Shown: piece by piece, positions 45,566-59,380 of the stretch
Layout: every line of letters starts with the position of its first letter
Numbering within the stretch: position 1 is the first letter of the stretch
NCBI RefSeq assembly: GCF_964340395.1
Contig: NC_135557.1
Location: 26,070,114 to 26,134,113, forward strand
Source: Glandiceps talaboti
Taxonomy: Eukaryota > Hemichordata > Enteropneusta > Spengelidae
Length of the DNA: 64,000 bases
Reading direction: 5' to 3'
Program-made: the position numbers and the translations under genes
Notes under the pieces: model-generated
The model's database searches: none
Told to the model about the DNA's origin: nothing
What the model saw: the letters and a program-made list of their open reading frames with translations, nothing else

Positions 45566-45739
45566 CACTGATAAATGAGCATATAATAAAACAGCATTTA
45601 TTAGCGGTAGTTATCAGGGGGAAAACAGCATTTATTAGCGGTAGTTATCAGGGGAAAACAGCAGACGATATCTAGACTGTCCTTTTTATTTTTCCAGGTT
45701 CATTAAGAATATCAATCCTTAAAATATCAGTTCTAAATG

Positions 45740-46399
45740 TTAATTTCTTTTTATAAATAATTTACATCCTTTGGATCCAGCATCCATCTGTAGATTAATA
45801 AATGGTTTGTGGCCATCAATCTCTACGTCATCAAACTTTACCATAGACCCAACTTCTTCAAAGCCTGGTGACGTAGAGAACGTATGATGTGACACAGGAC
45901 CAGACGCCACAGCGTACGTCATCTTGGTACCTAACGTTTTCCCAAGTTCCACACTATATTGAATCATTTGCTTGGCAATACCTTGACAACGATATTCCGG
46001 ACTGACAGCTAGCATACCGATTTCCATCATTAATTTCCCTTCTGATTTCAGCATTTTAACTTCATCCAGTGCGTAGAATCTATCTTGTAGTTGTCCAACA
46101 ACAAGAAATACCGGTTGACATGGAGTTAGAAACTCAGAGTCATTAAACTGTTCAGTTTCACGGCCATTTGAAATCAGGAAAGAAGCACACAGGCCAACTA
46201 CCTTGTTTAGTTTGGTATCTATGGCAACGCATGATATCTCATCTTCCAGCACTCGTTTAACAGATGTTTCACAAAATAAATACATGGATTTATGTGGTAC
46301 TTTCAGATAGCTGAACATCGGTGCCCCATTATAAAAGACATCATATAATACTTCGATGGCTTGTTTCTTGTGGGATAACTGTAATTGTTGAATCTCCAT
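45740..46399 (-). CDS. GNAT-family N-acetyltransferase (arylalkylamine NAT-like)
   Basis: A single coding exon of 219 aa. The first real ATG is at 46399 (MEIQQLQLSHKK). The codon before it in frame that could be mistaken for a start is GTG. A 3' splice site (TTTTCTCTTTATAG, about 46427) implies a 5' leader exon. GNAT motif A is clear: MEIGMLAVSPEYRCQGIAKQ, where R-C-Q-G-I-A is the acetyl-CoA pyrophosphate loop (R/QxxGxG/A). It is followed by MIQYSVELGKTLG and motif B HTFSTSPGFEEV. The earlier strand DEISCVAIDTKLNKVVGLCA fits the family. Similar animal proteins acetylate amines such as dopamine or polyamines; the true substrate cannot be read here. A polyA signal (TTTATT on plus, 45685-45690) lies 50 nt past the stop, giving a very short 3' UTR. 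Confidence 0.85.
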   Translation of the reverse strand: MEIQQLQLSHKKQAIEVLYDVFYNGAPMFSYLKVPHKSMYLFCETSVKRVLEDEISCVAIDTKLNKVVGLCASFLISNGRETEQFNDSEFLTPCQPVFLVVGQLQDRFYALDEVKMLKSEGKLMMEIGMLAVSPEYRCQGIAKQMIQYSVELGKTLGTKMTYAVASGPVSHHTFSTSPGFEEVGSMVKFDDVEIDGHKPFINLQMDAGSKGCKLFIKRN

Positions 46400-46641
46400 C
46401 TTGAACACTTACTACGTTTTTAGACACTATAAAGAGAAAAGACAAGAGTTGTAAGTACTCTGAAATTTCCACTGATTCCAGAGTAATATGAACACAGAAA
46501 AGAAAAAGAAAAACTGTACCAAAAGTATTCGTGTTCTTACAATAACCATTTTATTACATGTAAATAGTGTTGTAGTATGCCGTGTATACTTCACACAATC
46601 TTATGAATAATGTCAAAAATATACAAAGGGTTGGGTGGGGG

Positions 46642-46675
46642 CATGGATGTATTAGTGAGATCTAATACATCCATG
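46642..46675. repeat. Short hairpin CATGGATGTATTA...TAATACATCCATG
   Basis: Thirteen-nt perfect arms around an 8-nt loop. The arm recurs alone at 42772. Confidence 0.8.
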
Positions 46676-47042
46676 GTGGGGGTCACTTTGGAAAATGTTT
46701 TTTTTATTTTTATTGAGGTTAACTTTGGATTTGGTCATTGGAGCTAATCCAATACATCACCAAGCACCCCGGGTATATTACCCGGCACCCTTCTCTAAGT
46801 CAGTTGAAAATTACTGGCGCTTGTCGATCTAGATCTCTCTCCCTGTCAGTCGATGGCGCTACTTGCAGGATTACAAATAGGTGGGAGTGTTTAATGTAAT
46901 GTAGTCATCCCGTAGTCGGCTAAATCTGTACTAAGTTTACTTGGACTTTATGTATTTTGTAAAACAACGACTGATAAATTATGATACATGTATGTCAAAG
47001 AAATCATAGAAACTCGTCAACAAAACTAAGTTAGGATAAAGG

Positions 47043-47087
47043 TCACAGTCCCTCTATCACAGTCCGTGATACACTAGAGGGACTGTG
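47043..47087. repeat. Short hairpin CACAGTCCCTCTA...TAGAGGGACTGTG
   Basis: Outer arms of 12-13 nt enclose an inner pair TCAC/GTGA, giving an almost fully paired 44-nt palindrome. The rest of 46410-48800 holds no gene that I can see. Confidence 0.8.
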
Positions 47088-48844
47088 GGATAATCTAGTC
47101 GTTCTAGTATTAAAGTCGTAACAGTATTCTGGCGATGTCCCTGTGGTGATCCTCAGACCACCAAATGACCTGAAGGTGACCCAAACGAGTATTGTTGTAG
47201 TCAAAGTCCAAAGAGTAGTTAGACAATCGATAATGGTTGACCTTGACCACTGGGCCTAATATATACACTGGCACGACAACTCAGTACTGCTGGGATAGGT
47301 TCCAGGTTTTGGTATCCTCTTGCACGGCGCTTTATACTAACGGTATCATCGTCGCAAACCACGCCCTGTCTCCCACAGACTTATTACTAATATGTCAAAA
47401 TGTAGTGGCAGAAATAATAACGCTGGTTTGCGAGAATGTACGGTATCTATATAAGGTATGATAGCTTTAACGGAATATACCTTAAACGCCCACCGTAAAC
47501 AGGCTACTAGTATATAAAGGTTTTAGAGATTCTTAGCTTTTTACTAGACGGAAGTGGACACTAACTTGTAAATTGTAACCTTCTTGTAAGTCCTGACTTA
47601 CTAGTATTACTCCGTCTGCAATACTATGTATACTATGTATAACTTTATATCAAATTCGATACTTACTCTAACTTTGACGATTATTTTTCCAGGGGCGGGA
47701 GGGCGACCACCACACTAAATTAGGACAGTCACAGCCAGGGGTCAGTTCGATTATACTGTGTTGGAGGCTGACGTCACCACAGGTGAACCATGTTAATAGA
47801 TGGGTCACACCACCACGCTTAACTTGTTCACAACATATTACTAGTACCTACTAATATTACACATGTTAGCAGTATGTGAACAGGACTGGAGCAATGTAGT
47901 ATCATGTTAAACAGGGCAGCAACACACGAGACAGATGGGAAATCATCACATTTGCTTCATCTCAATATGATTACTTTTCCACCAATCATAGAGTGTGTTA
48001 AAGGTAGGCGAGTCAAAGACATTTTTTGTCTTTATTAAAAATTCATGATAAATGAATAATTCATTCATTTAATTTGTAACAAATTACTAGTACGCAACAA
48101 ATATATAAACCAGTATTTGAGACAATCATTAGTAATTCAGACACAATATAAATTAATATCATAAATTGTTTATTTCATAGATATGTTGGCATATTAGTTA
48201 CATTCTCAAATGACCTTTGACCTTTCTTAATAATTGATACATTACACACTTGATTGAAACATAACTGACTCTTCATTAAAATGATTCAAATCAAAATCAA
48301 ACCTCCATTTCATAATCCACAGAGTCACATAATACTATTATTTGGTGTAATATAAATCATGTCATATTTAGCGGATTTTAAAACTTGATTTGCAGACAAT
48401 TGGAATAATTTTATATATGTAAGACCAACCTGACATCAATCCTGAAAGATCCAGGTGTTCAGTATATCAATTACTTTGCATGTATATTTACATATATATA
48501 TATTTCCAATTAATTTGTTGTTGTTCCTCATAATTACTGTATAACTGGTTACTGGTCTCTTTGGAAAACAAGGAAGCCTTCTTCCACAAAATCTTGAAAA
48601 GTTTTAAAATATCATCATTATATAAATGTCATCTAATATATAATATCATCTAATATCATCTAATATCATGAGAAACATTGGCATTATCTAACTTTTCAAA
48701 ATATACAAATGATTGATCCTGTTTGTTTCAACAATTTCACATTGACTCTTCTATAAAATTAATTGGTTGGATCCTGGAATTCTTTTAAACTAAGAAAAAT
48801 AGTAGGCAAAATATACTTTCAGACATCTGTAGATATTGAAGAAC

Positions 48845-49035
48845 ACTGGCAATGCATAGAAATTGAAGGTAGCAACAACCTTGGCAATGCATACAATTGA
48901 AGGTAGCAACAACCTTGGCAATGCATAGAAATTGAAGGTAGCAACAACCTTGGCAATGCATACAATTGAAGGTAGCAACAACCTTGGCAATGCATAGAAA
49001 TTGAAGGTAGCAACAACCTTAACCTTGGCAATGCA
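48845..49035. repeat. 33/36-bp minisatellite, about 6 copies
   Basis: GGCAATGCATAGAAATTGAA plus GGTAGCAACAACCTT alternates regularly with a 33-bp form having ATACAATTG in place of ATAGAAATTG, so the true period is about 69 bp. Confidence 0.95.
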
Positions 49036-49739
49036 TAATAATGAAAATAATGAACGTAAACTTTTAGGATGTAAACTCATAAAAACATGTATTTTAAAGA
49101 TATCTAACAAGGAATGTGTTAAAATAACTCATGCTAGTGAGTTGTAGAACTATGTTCAAATAAATTTAAACTTTGGTTGAATTTTTCTCTCTTGTGCATG
49201 AAGAAAATTGTATGTTGAAACAAGATTTCCCTGATATCTAATACACAAATTGATTTAACGAGACAATGTTAAAGATGAGAAGGTTAAATGGTGCTTTACT
49301 AAGTAAGATGATGTGCAAATTGGACAAATATATATTATTTCTCAAAATGTTGACAATGTGTGTTATTACCTGTTATGGTGTTTCCAATTAAAGTATGAAT
49401 GACAAACTACTGTAAAATATTGCCAAAATGGGTCTGTTTTTATACGGCAGAATTTAGTAGGTAAGATCAAAGATGTGCCACAATTGTGCACGTCATTACT
49501 GATAACGTCAATCGTAACAAATTTCAAATTTGGGGCCTCTTAGAGTTACAGAGGTTTGTTGTCTAATACATCACTCAGTACATCTAGCCATGACGATATC
49601 TACCAAAAGACAAGGTTAATTTGCAACAATGAATATTGAGTACCTATTTGTTGGCATTATCAAAGCAAACTGTTATTCAACTTTGTCACTCTGTTGGCAA
49701 TATTTTGAGTCTAACTACTGTAGCTAAATCTATGTCAAT

Positions 49740-50035
49740 GTATCTGGGCAAGTGCAGCAAAGTATCAATATGTTGCAGTACTTCATTGTTCATACTTCAA
49801 TTGGAAGCACTGCAGCATCAGGGCAAGTGCAGTAAAGTATCAATATGTTGCAGTAATTCATCATTCATACTTCGATTGGAAGCACTGCAGCATCAGGGCA
49901 AGTGCAGTAAAGTATCAATATGTTGCAGTACTTCATAGTTCATACTTCAATTGGAAGCACTGCAGCATCAGGGCAAGTGCAGTAAAGTATCAATATGTTG
50001 CAGTAATTCATAGTTCATACTTCAATTAAGCACAG
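49740..50035. repeat. 78-bp repeat, about 4 copies
   Basis: GGCAAGTGCAGTAAAGTATC, AATATGTTGCAGTA(A/C)TTCAT and CTTCAATTGGAAGCACTGCA are repeated. They lie past the 3' end of the SLC22 gene. Confidence 0.95.
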
Positions 50036-50284
50036 TAAGTAAACTGGTTATTACAATAAGTATGAGCTAAATTATACATATTAGTTTGCACATTGATAAC
50101 TTTGACATAACAGAATGTTTACTATAACAGAGTCAGTTGCAAAAAGGGAACACAGACTATGAAAAATAAAATAATGTCATACTGTAAAAGTGTCACATAC
50201 AGTCTGCATTTAATTTGCATTCCCTTGTCCTGACTTGTTATAAAATTTATAATGTATTAATACAAACTATGAGTCTGATAATTT

Positions 50285-50345
50285 TGTTCATACTTGTCCA
50301 GACTTGTTATAAAATTTATAATGTATTATTAATACAAACTATGTT
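50285..50345. repeat. Tandem duplication of about 75 bp
   Basis: GACTTGTTATAAAATTTATAATGTATT...AATACAAACTATG occurs twice, at about 50231 and 50304. Confidence 0.85.
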
Positions 50346-50531
50346 TCCGATAATTTTTTTCATACTTGCATGAAATTTGTTTCAGTCTTAATCCTTCAGC
50401 ACTAGCTATAACTATAAGGGGATGGACTTGATTAGTTACTTAATAACTACTTCCAATCTCCTCTTTCCCGTTATCATATAGTTTTATTGTTGCCTTGCAT
50501 ATTGTATGTTTAAATATTGGGAAATAAATCA

Positions 50532-50534
<3 letters not shown>

Positions 50535-50561
<27 letters not shown>
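50535..50561. repeat. (ATT)n microsatellite
   Basis: Nine ATT units beyond the SLC22 3' UTR. Confidence 0.95.
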
Positions 50562-50562
<1 letters not shown>

Positions 50563-50916
50563 ACTGAGATATTACTTTTTGGATCAGACACCCAACAATG
50601 TATTCACTGAAAATTCTATATCAATAATTTAACATTCTAAATGTACAGTATAGTAAGTTGAAAAGATGATTTCTTTGGCTTTCAAAAAGCATTCCATTTG
50701 CAGCTAGTACAGTTTTAATGATTACCATATTTATAATGAGTCTATTCAAAATTTAACACAATGCACATCATAAAAATTGTGTAGTTCTATAATAATTTGA
50801 AATTCATAGGTCATGTTATAATAACTTTGTTGTGTAATTTATGCATACAACTTACACGTAGTTATTATATAAATTAATGATATGTTAATGATATGCTAAT
50901 TTATGAAAATATGTCA

Positions 50917-50963
50917 GTGCAGTAAGGTCGTATCTATATAGGCAGATACGAGCTTACTGCATT
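50917..50963. promoter_or_regulatory. Hairpin just past the SLC22 stop
   Basis: AGTGCAGTAAG..CGTATCT pairs with AGATACGAGCTTACTGCATT around a 7-8 nt loop. It lies 33 nt past the stop codon in the 3' UTR. It could be a structural element or a small mobile hairpin. Confidence 0.5.
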
Positions 50964-50995
50964 GATGCGACGATATATCAAACTTTTAATAAACT

Positions 50996-53900
50996 TCACA
51001 ACATTCTTGTTTTTTCATCATCATCATCATCATCTGGAAATAGATCATTGCTATGGTTACTCAGCTTATCAATGTCTCTTTCTACTTTCTGTACTCGTTC
51101 TGAATCAATAGCAGTTGTGAATTCTTTGTCAATAAAATCAAACTGGGATACAGATAAATCATCAATGGTTTCAGGGAGAGGTTTCCCTAGACTTTCTGGA
51201 AGGAGATAGTCACAGATACCAGCTGTGAATCCAGTTCCTCCAAAGATCAGGAAAGCTAACATTTCACCCTGGAATGACAGTAAGCAAAGAAAACAGATTT
51301 CAGTGCTGGCAATAAGAGTGTGCTAGCATTTGCTTTCTAGATTAGAGAAATTTCAGTTTTTCAGTGATTATTCTTGATTATACCTGGACCCTTTCTGTTC
51401 AAACTATAAGTAAAGTGTGATAAATATAACTTAAAGTGTGATAAATATAACTAAAAACAATACTGATATGTCGAAGTCAAGTGGACAACCTCCCACTCAC
51501 CCACTATAAAAACACTTACAACTATAAACGATGATAAAGCTGACTTTGCAATCATTAATTGCAGTAGTTGTAAATCTGCTCAGCATCATTGCCATTGCCA
51601 AATAAATGGCAAATGTGAATCTTCACCTCTCCTCTAACAACACTGTTGGTACTATGGAACATAGGCCAAGTACGTAAGAATATCAGGGAAATACTTACCA
51701 ATGGTATAACAGCAGGTGCTATGATTCCTCCTACACGCGCTGCCATAGCACATATACCCATACCAGTATTTCTGTATGTATAAATTACAGGATTTGACAT
51801 ATGTGAAGGATACATGATTACGTTGACTTCAACTATGTCATTCAAAGAAATTATGTGATGATTTGACGTTCCGAGGAATGATAAACGTAAGTGGATCTGT
51901 AGTGCATATGTGGCTGTCATTTGGTCATATTTGACGAGTGTACAATGTTATATGTCACCTTTGTTTCAAGTTTGAATAGAATCACTAACACTTGACTCTT
52001 ATAAAGTGTTTGTGATATGCAAGAAATGCTTTGATTTTGACGATTGACTTGCCACATACTAACATCCATCAGAAAGAGATCATATTTGTTGGTACATGAA
52101 TCAAATCCTAAATCATAAGATATTGATGGCACAAAGTGAAATTTACAACAAATGTACTGTCATTCAATCAAATTGATAACCTCGCAAAAGTGGCATGCAT
52201 ATGTCAGTCTGTCATGAATATACATTAGTTGAACGAAATCACCCAGAATATGGACATGCACAGATGGAACCCTATTCTGTAGTATACACCATTCTATGCA
52301 GTGCCCATCAAGTTTTGAAATCACCCAGAATATGGACATGCACAGATAGAACCCTATTCTGTAGTATACACCATTCTATGCAGTGCCCATCAAAGGTTGA
52401 AATCACCCAGAATATGGACATGCACAGATAGAACCCTATTCTATAGTATATACCATTCTATGCAGTGCCCATCAAAGGTTGAAACATTTCAAGTCTATAC
52501 CACTATAATGACAGTCACAACAATAATTCCATTTATAATGAGCTATCTTACCTGACTACAGTGGGTAGAAGTTCAGCACTATATATATACATAACATTAA
52601 AAGCTGCTGCAATACCCATCTTTCCAAGCATTGCCATGGAAGTTTTTATGGTTTCTACATGAGCTGAGGAGAAAAGACAAAACTTTAGGACCCCTGACCT
52701 CACTGATAGTGGATTATCTAATTACTAATATATCAGTGTCCTAAAGGTTTAATATATAGAATCTGAATATAAAAACACTGTACAAACATATCTTTGAACT
52801 AAAACTACAAACTTTCAAAGGCATCTATGAGTTTTGTAACTTGTAGTAAATGTTGTCTTTTTTCAGGTCGATGTACACGGACCTGGAAAGAAGCCAACCC
52901 TTCCTTTGTGTGGTGTTGTGATGTACACAAAACGGTTAATGAAAACAAAATGATAAAATCCCTTTCTGTAAACCCACTGCTTATAAAACATGTACATTTC
53001 CTACACTGATTATCCCCTTGCAGTGTAGAGTGAGTAATCCTAGAAGTGACTTACTCATTTCAGATGGTACTAACAGTACTGCTAGACAGGGGTGACTTAC
53101 TCATTTCAGGTGGTTCTATTATAAGTAATGCTAGACAGGGGTGACTTACTCATTTCAGGTGGTACTAATAGTAATGCTAGACAGGCTATACCACCAACAA
53201 TCATACTCCAAAATGTTGTCTTTTTCCTTCCAGCTCTGCAACAAAGCAAATAGAAAAGTACATTTCTACTAAAAGAGTCAAACAATTTTTGGAAAATAAA
53301 TTATCTCTGATGTCTTGTTAGCACTGTTGGTGGTGTACTAAAATATGCCACATTCCAATGATCAGAAAAATGAGATATTTCATTGTTTGTCCCTAGGAGT
53401 GCTGTTTGCAGCCTGCTTTGAAGCCAAAAATAAGGGCTGAAATAGTCGAGTATGGTAGCGTAATTGGGGGGGGGGGGGGGGGGGGGAGACAGCAGACTTG
53501 TTTGCCATGTTCTCCTTGTGACTACAATTAATTCTTTAACCACTACAGTAATGATCTTTCAAGGACACTAGGAATTCTTTTCACACATTTTGTGCATGGC
53601 TTCATGTATTGCCATACAATCAGCTGCCATGACCAAAGAGTAGCTGTCACATACACAAAGGCCATGCCAGGAAACAATGATATTTTCAGAAACTATAAGT
53701 TCTGGAGAGTTTACATCACCTACAGTTACTTGTGATTTCTTAAGAAATATCATGTTGAGTTTGTGCCTTTATATGGTATCTTTGCCATTAGCCACATTGC
53801 ATCATGGGAGTCAGCAGAAATGCTTATTCTTGATTGAACAATGAATATTCATGATTCCTAAGTGCTTATTCCCCTTTCAGTGTAAATCATCCCTGATGGA

Positions 53901-54957
53901 TATTCATTACTGAACCATGATAATCATTTCTACATGTATTATGTTATACTCACCTGTCAAGACACACAATACACATGAAATACGCTGGGAATTCAACAAC
54001 ACCTGACAGCATAAAATTTAAATATCTATTTCCACCAAGATTGCTTGAATTCATTGTTAATCCATAATATACCATACTGCATGTAAACCTGTGAAATTTA
54101 TAATACAAATTTAGGTTATTTCACCTTGGCCAAAATAATGCTAAACAATGTCTGTTTGTGTTAGTTCATACAAATTGTGTATAATTTTAGAGATTGAGTG
54201 ATTTACGTACAGAGATAGCAACACCTATACTTACCTACATCAAAATCTGAGAGACCTAAGGGGTCTTGTTACTATGAGTTGCTAGACAAGTAGTGACAAA
54301 AACCCCTAAGGTCACAAGTATTTTCAAGTTGACTGAGAAGAATAATACTGGGTAATAATATATTTCATGCAAAATCTATGAAAATTTGGAAAAATTATGG
54401 CAATTTGAAATAAATCTTGTACTTTTAGTTCGAATGTCACCAACTTGGTTTGTGTGCGCTACATTTTCTTGGCCGTCACAAGTACAGTATTGACAGGTGT
54501 ATTTATATCATGATTTACACATGACACAGAAATCACATAGCAGACATCTATAAACTTATCAAAACACAATTAAAACTTACCACGTGTAAATGAGAATTAA
54601 CATCCTTTTCCGTAATTCTCGATTCCTGAATAAATCCAGGAATCCATATTTTTTTCCTGCACCATTAGGTTTTGCAGATTTTTCCAGGGCATCAAGTTGT
54701 AATTTTCCTTTTGTGACCCGTACACCATTTTTATTTGCAATGTAATGAAGGATGTCTTCAGCTTCCTGTATTCTACCTTGTGTGATCAGCCATCTAGGGG
54801 ATTCTGGGGTCACCCTGCAGGTTAAAGTTCAAAGGTGAAGAGGACTATACCTTGAGATGGTGTGTTTGTGAGACTACATATGGCTATAAATGAAAGTACT
54901 GCACAATACCTTAATATTGATTGTGATCGAGTTCTGGGCTCTGTGTTTATTGTGTGT

Positions 54958-55039
<82 letters not shown>

Positions 55040-55175
55040 GTGTGTGTATGTGTGTGTGTGTGTGTGTGTGCAGTGTGTGTATGTGTGAGCGAGTGTGTGT
55101 GAGTGAGTGAGTGAGTGTGCATGTGTGTGTGTGTGCAGTGTGTGTGTGTATGTGTGAGTGTGTGTGAGTGAGTGA

Positions 55176-55212
<37 letters not shown>

Positions 55213-58200
55213 GTGTATGTATGTATATACATGTATGTATGTATGTACTTACCAATATCCCATTGAAAACAATATCCCTGGTGCACATGTTATTCCAATC
55301 AAATATCTCCAATCTCGTACAAGATATGCTACTGAACCGAAGATCTGAAATAAAGAAGTCAGTGATACCAAAGTGATATTAATAACACTAAAAAGAATAT
55401 TATTAATCTGACATACAAGCAACTGTTTATGACTAAAATTATCTGATCGATAATGATATGTGGAGCAGTAAACTCAAATTGATTATCTCTCACACTATGG
55501 TGCCTGCATCATGGTTGTCCATATCATAAAGCCTGCATGGTTGTCTAAATAATAAAGCCTGCATCATGCAGTACATGAAAGCATATGTCTACACACACAC
55601 AGAGTGATTCATATACATAGCTATACATACCACTATACCAACAGCAAACTCTACCTGTACCAGTGTCCCTGCAAATGCTCTACGTGATGGTCCTATGGTT
55701 TCAGTGGCCAGTATGAATCCTACAAGCCCTACTCCTCCATTGCACATACCAGTAAAACATCTAAGAAATAACAACAGATTAAAGACATTACATCCACTTT
55801 GCTTCAAAGTTACACATCTTACCATTATTGTACTGATTGCATATAAAACAAGTTTAGCAAGAAAGTCATGCTGCCTTGTCCTATAGTATGTATTATTTCG
55901 CATTTATTAGCACTCTATACTTTCCTCACCAAATATCAAGAAAATTATAATAAAACCCTAGTCTAGTTACTACACATGTAGTCGTTCTCTATGTTCTCTT
56001 TCTAACGTATAGTCAAACTGAGAAATTCTATCAAAACTTTAGCTAAATCTCATGCTGGGGAAGTGATGAAGAGTGCATGTCAGTAGTAATCTATCACATA
56101 CTGACAGGCAGTTGTAATTGGTTTATTGCTTCATTCAGTTTACTACAAACTCAACCTCCAGTTTGAAAGTAAGTCACATGAGAACACGATAATGTCATTG
56201 GATTTATATCAATGCTCCGATAGCATAAACTATCACTGTTGGTAGTAAAAAATGGAATTCTGTGTGAGAGAAATCCATGTAACTACAAATTGGTGATGAT
56301 GATAACATATATACATGTAGTATTAGACTAATAACTCCTGGCTTCATATATAATATATTTATAAGTAGATGTTTATAGTCAAGGGTCTATCACTAAAGTT
56401 TTGTTGTCTCTACATACAATGTTTTTGTTAAAGTGGCCATATGGATGAGGATTGGGTTTTTATTTTGGAATTTTAATTTATGAAACAATTTTATCATGGC
56501 TTACTACTTGAAAATCAATGTGAAACAACATATGCTAAGTCCTTGTTTGCAACTCAATAAATTGCAAAAAAAATTAATAAATGTATAAAATGTTTATAAA
56601 TTAGATTTTACACATTTTTTTATTATTTTTTTTTATAGCTTTTTACAATGTATTGAGTTACAAAAAGAGATTGGTCTATGTTGTTTCACATCAATTTTTC
56701 AAATAGGACGTCATGGTAAAATTGTTTTATTAATAAAAAATCCTAAATAAATACCCAATCCTCATCCATATGACCATTTTATGGGCAGTAAGCTGGTAAA
56801 ATCTGCCTGCATCCTCCAGATATTTTATTGAGGTTCCCCACCACAATTAATGGGATATGTCACATGGTATGGGCAGCAAAGTCTACCAAATTTCCCTTCT
56901 ATGTTACCAGGGTATCCAGACCTTAGCAAAAAACACCATCATACTGTATGACAATCTGAAAATACAATGTAAACAGCAACCATATGCTACTTCATTTAAA
57001 TGACTATGTCATTGCAAGGTGACATATACTGGGGTGAGATTACAGTGTGTTACAATACACTATAATAATAGTAACACACCTGTAGACATTTGTGTATAAA
57101 ACTATGTCATTGCAAGGTGACATATACTGGGGTGAGATTACAGTGTGTTACAATACACTATAATAATAGTAACACACCTGTAGACATTTGTGTATAAAAC
57201 TATGTCATTGCAAGGTGACATATACTGGGGTGAGATTACAGTGTGTTACAATACACTACAATAATAGTAACACACCTGTAGACACTTGTGTATAAAACTA
57301 TGTCATTGCAAGGTGACATATACTAGGGTGAGATTACAGTGTGTTACAATACAATACAATAATAGTAACACACCTGTAGACACTTGTGTATAAAACTATA
57401 TCATTGCAAGGTGACATATACTGGGGTGAGATTACAGTGTGTTACAATACACTACAATAATAGTAACACACCTGTAGACACTTGTGTATAAAACTATGTC
57501 ATTGCAAGGTGACATATACTGGGGTGAGATTACAGTGTGTTACAATACAATACAATAATAGTAACACACCTGTAGACACTTGTGTATAAAACTATGTCAT
57601 TGCAAGGTGACATATACTGGGGTGAGATTACAGTGTGTTACAATACAATACAATAATAGTAACACACCTGTAGACATTTGTGTATAAAACTATGTCATTG
57701 CAAGGTGACATATACTGGGATGAGATTACAGTGTGTTACAATACACTATAATAATAGTAACACACCTGTAGACACTTGTGTATAAAACTATGTCATTGCA
57801 AGGTGACATATACTGGGATGAGATTACAGTGTGTTACAATACACTACAATATAGTAACACACCTGTAGACACTTGTGTATAAAACTATGTCATTGCAAGG
57901 TGACATATACTAGGGTGAGATTACAGTGTTACAATACAATACAATAATAGTAACACACCTGTAGACACTTGTGTATAAAACTATGTCATTGCAAGGTGAC
58001 ATATACTGGGGTGAGATTACAGTGTGTTACAATACACTATAATAATAGTAACACACCTGTAGACACTTGTGTATAAAACTATGTCATTGCAAGGTGACAT
58101 ATACTAGGGTGAGATTACAGTGTTACAATACAATACAATAATAGTAACACACCTGTAGACATTTATGTAAAATTACATATTGTATGACTATCTTTAGTCA

Positions 58201-59240
58201 GTTTTGTCTTTCAACAACACATCTTGTTCTCTTACAATTGAAAGTAACAGTAATCAACAGGCTATTTTTTGAGACTGCAATATCAAATATTTTAAAGTCG
58301 CCATGTGGATGAGAATTGGGTATTCTGGAATTTTAATTGATAAAACAACTTTACAATTTTTTTGACATAAAAAACATGTGAAATAACATGTTTGTTTGTT
58401 TGTTTGTGATTCAATGAATTACAAAAAGTAAAAAAAATGTGTAAAATGTGTAAAAAAAAATGTATACACCTTTCAGCTTTTTGCAATTTATTAAATTATT
58501 TATCTCCTAGGTGATGTCACCTGACTATTGCAAATAGGTGGAGGGTTGTAACCATGGTTACCATTGTGGGATGGATAATGTTCTCAAATTTCACTGGATT
58601 TGTGTATTTTCCTATTCTTGTGAATCATTATACTGCTGATATCCAACAGATTCAGACAAAAGATAATTGTTACTGCAGTCACTTCAAAAATAGATTTTAA
58701 AAAGGTAATATCAATACATTAAAATGCATTCTTACAAGCCACAGCACGTCAGAAACAATGAGATATATACTGAAAGATGTTTTGAACATGCCATACATAG
58801 GCCAGTAGTTTGTGCCATTGCTTACATTCTATTCTACTGTACATCTAATAGTATACCTACCTTAGAATTAAAAACATTGTGAATGACGTGGAGGCTGCAC
58901 TGGCCAAGGAAAACACTGTGATCAGCACTGTACCAATATAAAATGTTTTCCTTCGTCCATGGTTGTCTGACATACTACTAAAAATATAGCTACCAATCAA
59001 GACTCCAACCATGTAAATAGACTGAGCTACATTAAGTTTGTAACTTTCATCACAAACTAGATTCCACTATAAAGAATATGAAATAAGAACGATATAAAAT
59101 ATATTGTTCATAATTCCAAGAATCATAGGAGAGTAAAATATAGTTACTTAGGAATGGAAAATTAGAAACAAATGCAGCATTTCAATGTCTACTACACATT
59201 ATGATATGTGGTGAAGAGTAATAAATAAAAAAATAAATAA

Positions 59241-59271
<31 letters not shown>

Positions 59272-59325
59272 AAATAAATAAATAAATAACAAACAAACAA
59301 ACAAGCAAGCAAGCAAGCAAGCAAA

Positions 59326-59380
<55 letters not shown>

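Noticed and set aside
46400-46408. Upstream start for the GNAT protein (MFKMEIQ)
   Set aside because: The first codon there is GTG; the first true ATG is at 46399.
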